The position numbers and the translations under genes were made by a program. DNA of 18,166 nt from Rectinema sp003452735 (GTDB lineage: Bacteria > Spirochaetota > Spirochaetia > Treponematales > Rectinemataceae): NCBI GenBank assembly GCA_035415815.1, contig DAOOGR010000035.1, positions 1 to 18,166 of the forward strand, written 5' to 3'. Of this stretch, positions 8,470 to 16,271 are shown one piece after another. Position 1 is the first letter of the stretch, and every line of letters begins with the position of its first letter. The notes under the pieces were generated by a model. The model saw nothing but the letters and a program-made list of their open reading frames with translations, was not told the origin of the DNA and made no database searches.

Positions 8470-8485
8470 TAGCTCTATAGCTCTA
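8470..8485. repeat. 8-base tandem duplication between binding protein and GH105 genes
   Basis: TAGCTCTA occurs twice in tandem (8470-8477 and 8478-8485) in the 38-base spacer after the solute-binding protein stop and before the GH105 ribosome site. The segment is weakly self-complementary. It may be chance or a small mRNA-processing structure; there is no terminator-like T-run. Confidence 0.35.
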
Positions 8486-8502
8486 ATTAGGGGGTAGTCG
8501 CG

Positions 8503-9828
8503 ATGCTCACCGACACCACAACTATGTACCTACAGACTCTAGCATCGGCAGCCGCGACTTCCCTTGCTAAATGCACACCCGACTTGGTCAAGTGGAATTA
8601 CGAGACGGGTGTGCTTTTGTTTTCGCTCAGCGAAGCCTCCAAACAAGTATTCTGTGGGCTCCTAGATGGCTCTGTTCGAGAAAGGCTCTCCGCGCTGATT
8701 CTTCCGGATGGCGAAATTCGGGGATACTCCTTTGAAGAATTCAATCTAGACCAGATAAATGCAGGAAAGCTACTTCTCCGGGAATGGGAGACCAGCAGGA
8801 CAGAGGAAAAGGCCAATGACCAAGAGAAAGGACTTAAAGCCAGGGCTCCGGGTTGCCAAAGTAATCATGGCTTCTGGGCCACCCAATGCGTAAACCATAG
8901 CGATAGTCTGTCTTATCGCGAACGACTAGAAAAAGCCATCCAGACTCTCGTGGAACAGCTATCTGGGCAGCCCCGTACTGCTGCCGGTTCATATTGGCAT
9001 AAAAAGATATATCCGTATCAAGTATGGCTCGATGGCCTTTATATGTTTGGGCCTTTTCAGGCTCATTATGGGGTTCTCTTCGATCGAGCAGATATGATAG
9101 ATGACCTGTGTCAACAATTTTTGGCTGTTCGAGATAAATTGAGACATAAGGAAACCGGACTCTATTTCCATGCAATGGACGATAGTAGAGCGTCTCGCTG
9201 GGCAGATCCGCAGACAGGTTGTTCACCTCATGTATGGGCTCGAGCAGTTGGTTGGCTTGCAATGGCGCTTGTGGATGCGCTCGACTGGATTCCTGTTGCG
9301 CACTCTAAGCGACCTTACATCGAAGAGATGCTTGTAGATCTTCTCGACGCTCTTATGCGCGCACAGTGTTCTTCGGGACTTTGGCTCCAAGTTATGGATG
9401 CTCCGGAGGCCGAAGGCAACTACGAAGAGACATCAGCCTCGGCTATGTTCGCTTATGCATTATATAAGAGTCTGCGAAAAGATCTTACCGCGGATGGAAA
9501 TAGCGCGAAGAGATGGAAGAATACTGCAGACTCGGCGCTAGCGGGGCTGATTACCAAGAAAGTAAGATGGGAATGCGCTTCTGAGCCTTCGATAGAGCTT
9601 CCGACAAGGGAATCGATGGTAGAACTATCGACAGGCCAATCTACAATGCCGCGTTTACATCTCGATGGAATTTGCAGCGTCGCAGGCCTTGGCGGATCTC
9701 CATACAGAGATGGCTCGATTGATTATTATGTTGGAGAGCCTATAGTGTCGGACGACTTCAAAGGCCTTGGTCCATTTATGCTTGCATTAACCGAAGCCCT
9801 TCGCTTAAATCACATCATTCTTTCCTGA
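8503..9828 (+). CDS. GH105 unsaturated rhamnogalacturonyl/galacturonyl hydrolase, YteR-like
   Basis: This 441-residue cytoplasmic enzyme has no signal peptide. Family GH105 removes the 4,5-unsaturated galacturonic acid that pectate or rhamnogalacturonan lyases leave at the non-reducing end of oligosaccharides. Recognisable blocks are VWLDGLYMFGPF at 174-185, with D177 matching the YteR catalytic Asp; HVWARAVGW at 243-251; an ETSASAMFAYAL block at 309-320; and LDGICSVAGLGG near the C-terminus. At 441 residues it is longer than YteR (about 370), mainly because of a hydrophilic stretch at about 97-133. AGGGGG sits eight bases before the ATG. It is the last gene of the rightward operon, and its stop overlaps the tail of the converging permease gene by 14 bases. 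Confidence 0.92.
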   Translation: MLTDTTTMYLQTLASAAATSLAKCTPDLVKWNYETGVLLFSLSEASKQVFCGLLDGSVRERLSALILPDGEIRGYSFEEFNLDQINAGKLLLREWETSRTEEKANDQEKGLKARAPGCQSNHGFWATQCVNHSDSLSYRERLEKAIQTLVEQLSGQPRTAAGSYWHKKIYPYQVWLDGLYMFGPFQAHYGVLFDRADMIDDLCQQFLAVRDKLRHKETGLYFHAMDDSRASRWADPQTGCSPHVWARAVGWLAMALVDALDWIPVAHSKRPYIEEMLVDLLDALMRAQCSSGLWLQVMDAPEAEGNYEETSASAMFAYALYKSLRKDLTADGNSAKRWKNTADSALAGLITKKVRWECASEPSIELPTRESMVELSTGQSTMPRLHLDGICSVAGLGGSPYRDGSIDYYVGEPIVSDDFKGLGPFMLALTEALRLNHIILS

Positions 9829-10813
9829 ATGGCTCGCCAAGTGCGGCAGGCGGGGTAGCATTCATAGCTCTCAAGACCTTGACTATATCTCTGCGGACAT
9901 TCTCGGGCAAACGCGCGAGAGAACGTTCGACCCACTCTGCATTGCCTATATTTACAAAGAGCAGTGTCAGGATCATAAGAGGGAAAGGTGCCACCTGGAG
10001 CACTTGGGATGGAACGGATGGAAGGCTGGGCTGCAGCACGAGCCCTAACCATTGAAGGAAAGAAAAGAGGTATGCTCCAAAGGCTGCCCTAAATGGCTTC
10101 CAACCACCAAAAATAGTTATGGAGAGCACAATCCAGCCGATACCATCAAGACCCGAAATAGTGCCTTTCCATCCTGCCTTTATGGAAAGAGAGTATATAG
10201 GGCCTGCGAGCCCAGCAATTGCTCCTCCTGCCACGGCATATAGATATTGCAGGCGAGTCACATTAGCGCCGCGAATATAAGCTGCGGCGGGTCGCTCGCC
10301 TATTCCCCGCAGCATAAGTCCAGGCCTAGTCCTAAAAATAAAGAACGACGCAAGTATAATCAGTACAAAGGATAAATAGGTCATTATATCCTGGCGAAAG
10401 AAAATTGGCCCAAGAATCGGGATGTTCTCTAGCCAAGGAATTGGCACTTGCGAGATACGGGGTCCCACCTTTCCCATTATTGGGCTGCCAAGGAAATAGG
10501 ATAGGTCTTTGCATAACATTGCCAACACAAAGCCAACGGCCACCTGTGACTGCAAAAGGGTCAGGCTTGCAAAAGCCACTATGAGAGAAACGAGAGCTCC
10601 TATCGCTGCTCCGGTCAAAAAGCCCAAGAAAGCGCTACCCGTCGCCAAGGCCACCGCAAAACTTCCCATAGCGCAGATAAGAATCAATCCGTTCATGGAA
10701 AGATTCAGCACTCCAGCTCGTTCGGAAATTGTCTCACCAATGACAGCGAAAATGATAGGCGCAGCCGAAGCAAGCACACCGCCAATGCTAATTAGAATCG
10801 CAGAATCGTTCAT
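9815..10813 (-). CDS. BMP-family ABC transporter permease 2 (NupQ/YufQ-like)
   Basis: This 332-residue integral membrane protein belongs to the BPD_transp_2 permease family used by ribose-type and BMP nucleoside importers. It has many hydrophobic helices, with family features such as ERAGVLNLSMNGLILICAM near residues 31-49 and GIGWIVLSITIFGGWKPFRA in the second half. It starts with an ATG that overlaps the stop of the preceding permease as ATGA (10813-10810), implying translational coupling. It forms the heterodimeric membrane channel with that permease. The C-terminus (RDIVKVLRAMNATPP) is a charged cytoplasmic tail. The ligand class, a nucleoside or purine-like molecule, is inferred from the BMP binding protein. 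Confidence 0.93.
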   Translation of the reverse strand: MNDSAILISIGGVLASAAPIIFAVIGETISERAGVLNLSMNGLILICAMGSFAVALATGSAFLGFLTGAAIGALVSLIVAFASLTLLQSQVAVGFVLAMLCKDLSYFLGSPIMGKVGPRISQVPIPWLENIPILGPIFFRQDIMTYLSFVLIILASFFIFRTRPGLMLRGIGERPAAAYIRGANVTRLQYLYAVAGGAIAGLAGPIYSLSIKAGWKGTISGLDGIGWIVLSITIFGGWKPFRAAFGAYLFSFLQWLGLVLQPSLPSVPSQVLQVAPFPLMILTLLFVNIGNAEWVERSLARLPENVRRDIVKVLRAMNATPPAALGEPFRKE

Positions 10814-11871
10814 AGTCTTGCCCTTTTCTTTTTTAGAAACTTAGCGCGCATACCCTGGCCAAGAAGGACGCAAAGGACGAGTGTTCCCTGAAGCACTCCG
10901 GCCAACGAAGAATCCAGCTTGAGGATGATCGGCAACTGAATGGAGCCGACATTCAACGCGGCAAAAAACAAGGCAACTGGAGCTGCCAAGCTTGCCTTAT
11001 AGCCCACTAACATGGCTACCATGAGACCCAAATAGCCATAGCCCGACGATATAGAAGGTATAAGACGGTGATAGACTGCGGTAACCTGCACAGCTCCGGC
11101 AAGGCCCGCAAAAACGCCACAGATGGCAAAAGACGCCATCATATGCTGCCAGGTTGGAATTCCGAGCAGGTAAGCGCTCCTTGGGTTCTTTCCCACTGCC
11201 TTGAGTTTTAGACCAAAATAGGTATTTTCGAGTAGCACATAGACAACGAAGATGCCGACTATAGCCATGACGATGGTTGCAGGCGTGAGCCTAGAGGAAC
11301 CTGCGGCGATCGGCATCCATAAGGAGCGGTCGAAAGGCAGAGTGCCTGACATGGAAGCGACACCTGGCCGTTTCCATGGTCCGAAGATTAGCCAGATATT
11401 GAGAGCGGTCGCCACGAAGTTGAGGCCAAGGCCTCCGAAAATTTCATTTACGCCTCCGAAGGTCTTGAGTGCCCCTGCAAGGACAGCCCATAGCATGCCT
11501 CCGAACATTCCCGCAAAGATAGCAATAACCAGAATAAGCGTAGGATTCCATCCAGAATGCTGCATAAGTCGCATGGCCCAGGTAGTAAATATCGCTCCAA
11601 GTGTTATCTGTCCTTCTATCCCAATGTTCCACAAGCCCACTGTAAAGGTTACGAGAAGCCCCGAGGTTGCCAAGAGCAAAGGCACCCAAGAGACGAGAAC
11701 ATTGCTCACCAAGTCCCAGGAACCTACTGCGCCTAGTATTATGGCTTTATAGGCAGCAAAAGGTTCGACATTTGCCAGAATAAGCACTAGAGATGTAACC
11801 AAGAGCGCAAATAGGACAGATGCAATCTGAAATAGAATGCCGCTGGCTTTCGTTTCACGCATGGACGGCAT
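10810..11871 (-). CDS. BMP-family ABC transporter permease 1 (NupP/YufP-like)
   Basis: This 353-residue membrane permease partners the previous one. Family landmarks are the GLWNIGIEGQITLGAIF segment, the GVNEIFGGLGLNFVATAL segment and GYGYLGLMVAMLVGYK, all typical of YufP/NupP-like BMP permeases. The chosen ATG at 11871 has AAGGAAG upstream and overlaps the ATPase gene by 17 bases. A second ATG at 11862 would give MRETKASG and a shorter overlap but has no ribosome site. Overlaps on both sides mean the ATPase and the two permeases are one tightly coupled translation unit. Confidence 0.93.
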   Translation of the reverse strand: MPSMRETKASGILFQIASVLFALLVTSLVLILANVEPFAAYKAIILGAVGSWDLVSNVLVSWVPLLLATSGLLVTFTVGLWNIGIEGQITLGAIFTTWAMRLMQHSGWNPTLILVIAIFAGMFGGMLWAVLAGALKTFGGVNEIFGGLGLNFVATALNIWLIFGPWKRPGVASMSGTLPFDRSLWMPIAAGSSRLTPATIVMAIVGIFVVYVLLENTYFGLKLKAVGKNPRSAYLLGIPTWQHMMASFAICGVFAGLAGAVQVTAVYHRLIPSISSGYGYLGLMVAMLVGYKASLAAPVALFFAALNVGSIQLPIILKLDSSLAGVLQGTLVLCVLLGQGMRAKFLKKKRARL

Positions 11872-13363
11872 AAGCAGCTTCCTTTTCTAGATTTTCCCAA
11901 TCCTTGCCACCGATGAGCCGCCCAAGACGCTCCACATTGAGCTTTTCCGCATCGAGTGGTGGCGTGACCTTGCCAGCAAAGAACACGAGAACTCTATCGC
12001 TATATGTGAGGATTTCCTCGAGATCCGAAGAAATGAAGATGATGGCGGTGCCGCGAGCGCATCTCTCTTTGAGCTTGCTCCAGATATAGATTGTCGATTC
12101 GTAGTCCAGTCCTCGCGTGGGATGCTCGACCAAGATGAGCTTGAGAGGATCGCGCAGAAGCGCAAGAAGCGCTCTCTGCTGATTACCTCCAGAAAGCGAT
12201 TCGATGGGGCTGTCCGGCCCTCCTTTTATGTTGTAGAGCGCGATTCGGTCCTTCGTAAGCTCTTCTGCCTTTCTGCGATCGATGAAGAAACCTTCCATTT
12301 TTTCCGCTAGCACAAAGTGCTCCATCAGAGTAAGACCGCTGATAAGGCCTTGCTCCAACCTTGCGGCAGGAAGGTAAGCAACTCCATGCTTGAGAAATTC
12401 CAGATAGGATCTACCTGTCATATCCTTCTCTTCTCCGCCGAGGCAAAGAGAACCATCGACGGGTTGAGCAAGCCCTGCACAAGCGCTCAGAAAAAGAGTT
12501 TGGCCAGAACCCTCCATGCCTGCAAGACCAATAACCTCACCAGCTCGAACCTCTAGCTCTACTCTCTTTATATTGATTCTAGCCCCTTCTAAGCATATGT
12601 TCTTTGTGTGTAGTACCTTTTGCCCTATCGAAAGCTTGGCCTTGGATTCGAGCTCTATCTCTTTGCCAAACATCATTTCGACAAGCACCTTGGTATCGAA
12701 AGGCGGATCCATGGCTCCGACTAGCTTGCCCTGGCGAAGGACAATAGCCCTATCGCAGAGCAGCTCCACTTCTTCGAGCTTATGGGATACAAAGAGAATT
12801 GTCATGCCTTGTCCAGCCAATTTCTTCAGCGTGGCAAAGAGCTTTTCTTTTTGTGGGAGACTTATGCCGGTTGTTGGTTCATCTAGAATGAGCACCCGAG
12901 CGCCCAACCACAAAAGACGCAATATCTCAAGCTGTTGGCGCTCGCCCACGGTAAGAGAATCTACATAGGCCTCTGGATCTATCGAAAAATCAAAACGGTC
13001 TGCAAGCTCTTCGAACTCCCTTATGGCGGAACTTCGGCTCGGCAAAATTCCTCCTTTTTTGCCGAGAATGAAATCGTCTATCACCTTAAGAGGCGGAAAA
13101 TCCAAAGGGTCTTGATGTAGCATGCCTATACCTAGATTTATGGCATCTCCAGGGGAAGAGATATGGGCCTTTTTGCCATCCAACAAAATTTCTCCGGCAT
13201 CGGAGCTGTAATAGCCCGAAAGAATCTTCATGAGGGTGCTCTTGCCGGCTCCATTCTCTCCTAGAAGGCCTTGAATTGTTGAGGGAGGGACTGTGAATGA
13301 AATATCGTCGTTTGCTCGCAATGTGCCAAAGCACTTTGTTATTCCACGAAACTCGACCTGCAT
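11855..13363 (-). CDS. BMP-family double ABC ATPase (NupO/YufO-like)
   Basis: This 502-residue protein has two fused ATP-binding domains. In domain 1, Walker A is GENGAGKS (35-42), the Q-loop Gln is at 84, the signature LTVGERQQ (137-144) departs from LSGGQ, Walker B is LILDEP (158-163), and the switch His is H194. In domain 2, the P-loop is degenerate (GMEGSGQT, 282-289, Lys replaced by Gln), the signature LSGGNQQ (390-396) is intact, and Walker B reads LVEHPTRGLD (411-420) in place of DEP. A worn second site of this kind, with a xxPTRGLD signature, is normal in BMP-type and sugar-type double ATPases, so it is not decay. The start ATG at 13363 follows GAAGGA by five bases. It powers nucleoside-type import. 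Confidence 0.94.
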   Translation of the reverse strand: MQVEFRGITKCFGTLRANDDISFTVPPSTIQGLLGENGAGKSTLMKILSGYYSSDAGEILLDGKKAHISSPGDAINLGIGMLHQDPLDFPPLKVIDDFILGKKGGILPSRSSAIREFEELADRFDFSIDPEAYVDSLTVGERQQLEILRLLWLGARVLILDEPTTGISLPQKEKLFATLKKLAGQGMTILFVSHKLEEVELLCDRAIVLRQGKLVGAMDPPFDTKVLVEMMFGKEIELESKAKLSIGQKVLHTKNICLEGARINIKRVELEVRAGEVIGLAGMEGSGQTLFLSACAGLAQPVDGSLCLGGEEKDMTGRSYLEFLKHGVAYLPAARLEQGLISGLTLMEHFVLAEKMEGFFIDRRKAEELTKDRIALYNIKGGPDSPIESLSGGNQQRALLALLRDPLKLILVEHPTRGLDYESTIYIWSKLKERCARGTAIIFISSDLEEILTYSDRVLVFFAGKVTPPLDAEKLNVERLGRLIGGKDWENLEKEAAYAVHA

Positions 13364-13398
13364 TGAATCCTTCTTCCGATTTATTTATCCTCGCCATC

Positions 13399-13430
13399 TT
13401 GAAATTGAAGTGGTAAGTGTCAATTCAAGT
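13399..13430 (-). repeat. inverted repeat upstream of the ATPase gene
   Basis: A ten-base-pair stem with one bulged A can form: CTTGAAATTGA at 13399-13409 against TCAATTCAAG at 13421-13430, with an 11-base loop. It is 36 to 67 bases upstream of the ATPase start. It could be an RNA hairpin or a protein-binding palindrome; nothing in the sequence decides between them. Confidence 0.45.
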
Positions 13431-13442
13431 CTTAAGCATGTC

Positions 13443-13496
13443 AAAAATAGAACGCGGAGGTCGGCTGGCCATGTATTAGCCAAGCCTATACCTCCG
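13443..13496 (-). terminator. hairpin with T-run after the BMP binding protein gene (likely leaky terminator)
   Basis: Read leftward, CGGAGGT (13496-13490) pairs with ACCTCCG (13461-13455). Inside it GGCTTGGC pairs with GCCAGCC around a short loop, leaving one bulge. Eight bases after the stem comes TTTTT (13447-13443). The stem is strong, but the T-run is short and slightly distant. This fits partial termination between the binding protein and the ATPase better than a full stop. Confidence 0.55.
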
Positions 13497-13542
13497 ACAT
13501 ACTAGAGAAAAAGCTCTCTATCAAATGAAATGTAGAAGCCAA

Positions 13543-14745
13543 TTATTTCGATACGGATTGTCCTTCCATGCCCTGCAAGAGCTGTGGCAGGTACCAGATC
13601 TGCTGATCTGTGGCTTTTTCTCCCTTTTTCAAGAATACCGTGCCATCTTGATAATTAAGCGGTCCAACCCATAGATTGAGTCCCTTGCCTAGCTCGTCGA
13701 TAAACTTATCGACCGCGGCGGAAGCGTCTTTGGAGAGCGATCCCTTGATAAAGCCCACTGCCGAGGTATCCGGATTATTGATGTTCTTCCAGTCCGGATC
13801 ATTCCATTCGAAGTGATTCTTCCAGGTGCCATTCATGGCGGATCTCACGGCGTTGGCATAAGCGGGACCCCAGTTGAAATACGGTACACCAAGGCTGACG
13901 CCCTTGCCCTCATCGAGGGCCTTCGCATAATCATAGGGTATAGCCCATACCTGTTTGCCCTGTGCATTATATTTTACAGCCTCGGCAACTGCTTCTGTCG
14001 TATCTATGCCAGAGATAACCACGTCATATCCGGAATTGTAGAAGTCATCTGCGACTTGAGTCGGATCGGATGTAACGCCTGGGATATTGAACCAGAATCC
14101 TATCCAGGTAACCTTAAAGCTCAACTTGGCGGGATCTTTCTTGAGATAATTTACCCAGGCATAGCGAGCACCTAGATAGGCAGATGCCGCAAGACGCCTT
14201 GTTTCATCGTTGATAAGAGGGCCAAGGTAACCAATTTTGCCAGTCTTGGTCGTCATTGCAGCCGCCACACCGGCCACCATCTTCATATACTCCATTTTTC
14301 CCATGATGTTTATCATGTTGGGAAGAGGCAGATAGTTCTTGCCTTCTTTCCACTGCTGAGAGCCAGAAGTTAAGATGACGAAGATGTCAGGGTGATCCTG
14401 AGCGAATTTGATAGCTTCGTCTGTCATATCGTCCGAGCTGAAAATGATAAGCCTTGCGCCTTGTGCCATAAGGCTTTCGCCAAGCTGAGACACGGTAGTG
14501 CCAGGTCTGTCTGCGGTGTTGGCTCTATCTATATAGACCATCTTGGTTCCAGGCACTTTCTGGAGCACATACTGAACTCCCTCATAGTTAGCCTGACTCC
14601 AGCCATGATCGTTGTAAGGACCAACCATGACTAAACCGATAGTCAGATTCGGGCCTGCTGCGGGTAGAGTGCCTTGGGCAAAGGCGGCTCCACCTAATAT
14701 AAGAGCAATACCGACCAGCAAAAAGAGCTTGTGATTGTTACGCAT
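13543..14745 (-). CDS. BMP-family periplasmic binding protein of a nucleoside-type ABC importer
   Basis: This 400-residue protein carries a Sec signal peptide (MRNNHKLFLL, hydrophobic core, GGAAFA, cleavage near 23). There is no lipobox cysteine, unlike the TmpC/PnrA and Med lipoproteins of the same family. The mature part opens with NLTIGLVMVGPYNDHGWSQANYEG (DHGWSQ at 46-51), the first ligand-loop of BMP proteins, and contains GKIGYLGPLINDETRRLAASAYLGAR and DVVISGIDTTEAV, typical of the fold. Family members bind purine nucleosides, purines or related compounds; the GWS motif resembles the branch distinct from guanosine-binding PnrA, so the ligand is open. AAGGAG precedes the ATG by eight bases. 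It is the first gene of the BMP operon. Confidence 0.93.
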   Translation of the reverse strand: MRNNHKLFLLVGIALILGGAAFAQGTLPAAGPNLTIGLVMVGPYNDHGWSQANYEGVQYVLQKVPGTKMVYIDRANTADRPGTTVSQLGESLMAQGARLIIFSSDDMTDEAIKFAQDHPDIFVILTSGSQQWKEGKNYLPLPNMINIMGKMEYMKMVAGVAAAMTTKTGKIGYLGPLINDETRRLAASAYLGARYAWVNYLKKDPAKLSFKVTWIGFWFNIPGVTSDPTQVADDFYNSGYDVVISGIDTTEAVAEAVKYNAQGKQVWAIPYDYAKALDEGKGVSLGVPYFNWGPAYANAVRSAMNGTWKNHFEWNDPDWKNINNPDTSAVGFIKGSLSKDASAAVDKFIDELGKGLNLWVGPLNYQDGTVFLKKGEKATDQQIWYLPQLLQGMEGQSVSK

Positions 14746-14790
14746 CTTTCTACTCCTTCAAATTCCGTTTCGGCAAAGCCGAGCAATTCG

Positions 14791-14819
14791 ATTTTTTCAT
14801 GAGCTGAGGGAGATGTCAA
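14791..14819 (-). promoter_or_regulatory. candidate promoter of the BMP transporter operon
   Basis: Read leftward, a perfect TTGACA (14819-14814) is followed after 17 bases by AAAAAT (14796-14791). The leader is about 40 bases to the ATG at 14745. The -10 is only four of six. The leader holds the short hairpin CGGC-AAA-GCCG (14771-14781). I looked for a purine riboswitch here and did not find its conserved core. Confidence 0.45.
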
Positions 14820-14857
14820 GTTTGTTTGGCCGATAACCGAGCAACATCGCCTATTTC

Positions 14858-14899
14858 TCATGATGCGCTTTTTGTGGCGCGCTTTTCATGATGCGCTTT
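14858..14899. repeat. 14-base direct repeat spanning the MFS stop codon
   Basis: TCATGATGCGCTTT occurs at 14858-14871 and again at 14886-14899, a 28-base period. Similarity continues weakly into GCGCG after each copy. The right-hand copy encodes the last residues and stop of the leftward MFS protein; the left-hand copy is non-coding. This looks like a small duplication of the gene end. Confidence 0.6.
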
Positions 14900-16184
14900 C
14901 CGCAGCGCGTTCCCTTAATTTTTCGCGCAGATCGGCGATATCCTTAGGAATGAATCGCCCTGCAAAGATGAAGAAGGCAAAACAGATAGCCCATGCTCCG
15001 ACGCATATCCAAAGAATAGCATTACCTAGTGTGCTTCTGTCTGCAATGATGCCTGCCATTAGAGGCGCAAGGGCAGATCCGGCCGTTTCGACAAAATTCT
15101 GAACGGCATTGGTCGTGGCTCGAATTTCCGGCTCGGTAACGTCATAAAAGGACGAGAGCACATTGGGCGAGGCGAAAGGAATGAAAAACGCCGTGGCAAA
15201 AAGCATAATGGCAAAAGGCAGATGAGCGTCGATAGGAATTTTCATCGTTATCCAAAGAAATATCGCCCCGATAGCAACACCCGCCGCTCCGACTATAACG
15301 CGTCCTTTGGGCGTCTTCTTGAAGAGCTTGTCGCCTAGTGCGCCACCTGCAGGGTAGCCCGCCGCAAGAATTATTACGGCTGGAACCATAGTCATAAGCG
15401 TCTGCATGTCGCTATAGCCGCGCTCTGTCTTTAGATAATCGAAAAACCAATAGGTAATTACATTCCATGGGAATACGCCTATAAATCCTTGTAAAAATAG
15501 GATTATGAGGCTCTTTTTTTTAAATAGCCCGCCCACGGTTTTCCAGCTGAATTTATAGCGTTCGAGATTCTCGACCGATGAGAGTTCTGGCTCAGTGGAG
15601 CCACGCGGTCTATCTTTTACGAAAAGGAAGACGATAAAAGAAACCACGATGCCCATGGAACCCGTTAAATAGAACACATTGCGCCAGCCGAAGCTCGCAC
15701 CGAATACGAGAGCAAGCACCATGCCTATGAGATAACCGAGCGGCTGAGCTACTTGCAAAAATCCATATATTTTCCCCCGCTTTTTAGGGGGATAATAGTC
15801 CGAAATAAGGCTATAGAGGCCTGGGTAACTAGAGTCATCTATACCAGTGCTTGCCCTTGTTATCAAGAAAGTCGAGTAGTTGGGGGCAATTGCGTTTAGC
15901 CAAGTCGTTGTCCCCCAGAGAAAAGAAGCGAGAGCAAGAAGCTTTGGCCTCGAGAATCGGTCATAGAGCCAGCCCCATAAAGGGTAGAAGATGGCACCCA
16001 CAATCAGTGCGCCAGTTGTGACCGCTCCCATCTGGGTGTAGCTGATTTTGAAGCTGTCCATGATCTGGGTAGTCAGCGGCCCTATTAGGAGCTTGTCCGC
16101 TTGATGCAGTAGCATGAAAAAAAACATAATCCAGAAAGTCGAGCGAGCTCCCTTGACTACAGTTTCAGTCGTATTTTCCTGCAT
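14886..16184 (-). CDS. major facilitator superfamily transporter, substrate unknown
   Basis: This 432-residue MFS protein has about twelve hydrophobic segments in two halves. MFS signature A is visible in the loop after helix 2 (GWLYDRFSRPKLL). The conserved RASTGIDDSSYPGLYSLISDYYPPKKRGKIYG segment around helices 4-5 resembles organic-anion and sugar-acid transporters, where R and P-rich motifs line the path. The central loop (KDRPRGSTEPELSS) separates the halves. The ATG at 16184 has AGGAGG six bases upstream. It lies 87 bases after queF on the same strand, so it could be read from the preQ1-controlled promoter or its own. The substrate could be a uronate in keeping with the left half of the window, a queuosine-related compound, or something else. 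Confidence 0.85.
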   Translation of the reverse strand: MQENTTETVVKGARSTFWIMFFFMLLHQADKLLIGPLTTQIMDSFKISYTQMGAVTTGALIVGAIFYPLWGWLYDRFSRPKLLALASFLWGTTTWLNAIAPNYSTFLITRASTGIDDSSYPGLYSLISDYYPPKKRGKIYGFLQVAQPLGYLIGMVLALVFGASFGWRNVFYLTGSMGIVVSFIVFLFVKDRPRGSTEPELSSVENLERYKFSWKTVGGLFKKKSLIILFLQGFIGVFPWNVITYWFFDYLKTERGYSDMQTLMTMVPAVIILAAGYPAGGALGDKLFKKTPKGRVIVGAAGVAIGAIFLWITMKIPIDAHLPFAIMLFATAFFIPFASPNVLSSFYDVTEPEIRATTNAVQNFVETAGSALAPLMAGIIADRSTLGNAILWICVGAWAICFAFFIFAGRFIPKDIADLREKLRERAAESAS

Positions 16185-16271
16185 CGTATGCCTCCTATGG
16201 GCAGCATAGCACAGGTATGGGCTGGGTTTTAGTTCTTATCTTTCATTTTGGTTTATTTTTGGCAAATTTAT

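Larger units (their letters stand above)
13364..13542. promoter_or_regulatory. structured spacer inside the BMP transporter operon
   Basis: This 179-base spacer lies between the stop of the BMP binding protein and the start of its ATPase, whereas the other genes of the operon overlap. It holds three inverted repeats (13399-13430, 13455-13496 and 13503-13520). Read leftward it also holds two TTGACA hexamers without a good -10 partner. The likely use is partial termination or mRNA stabilisation that keeps the binding protein in excess over the membrane complex. Confidence 0.5.

Noticed and set aside
11252..11752. 166-codon plus-strand open frame inside the first BMP permease gene
   Set aside because: It is a shadow of the permease: rich in Pro, Ser and Lys, no start signal, no recognisable domain.
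12132..12181. second ATP site of the BMP ATPase as a sign of gene decay
   Set aside because: The degenerate P-loop and altered Walker B are common in the second half of double ATPases of BMP and sugar importers, and the reading frame is intact.
14746..14857. possible purine riboswitch ahead of the BMP operon
   Set aside because: The conserved three-way junction core is not visible; only a short CGGC-AAA-GCCG hairpin is present.
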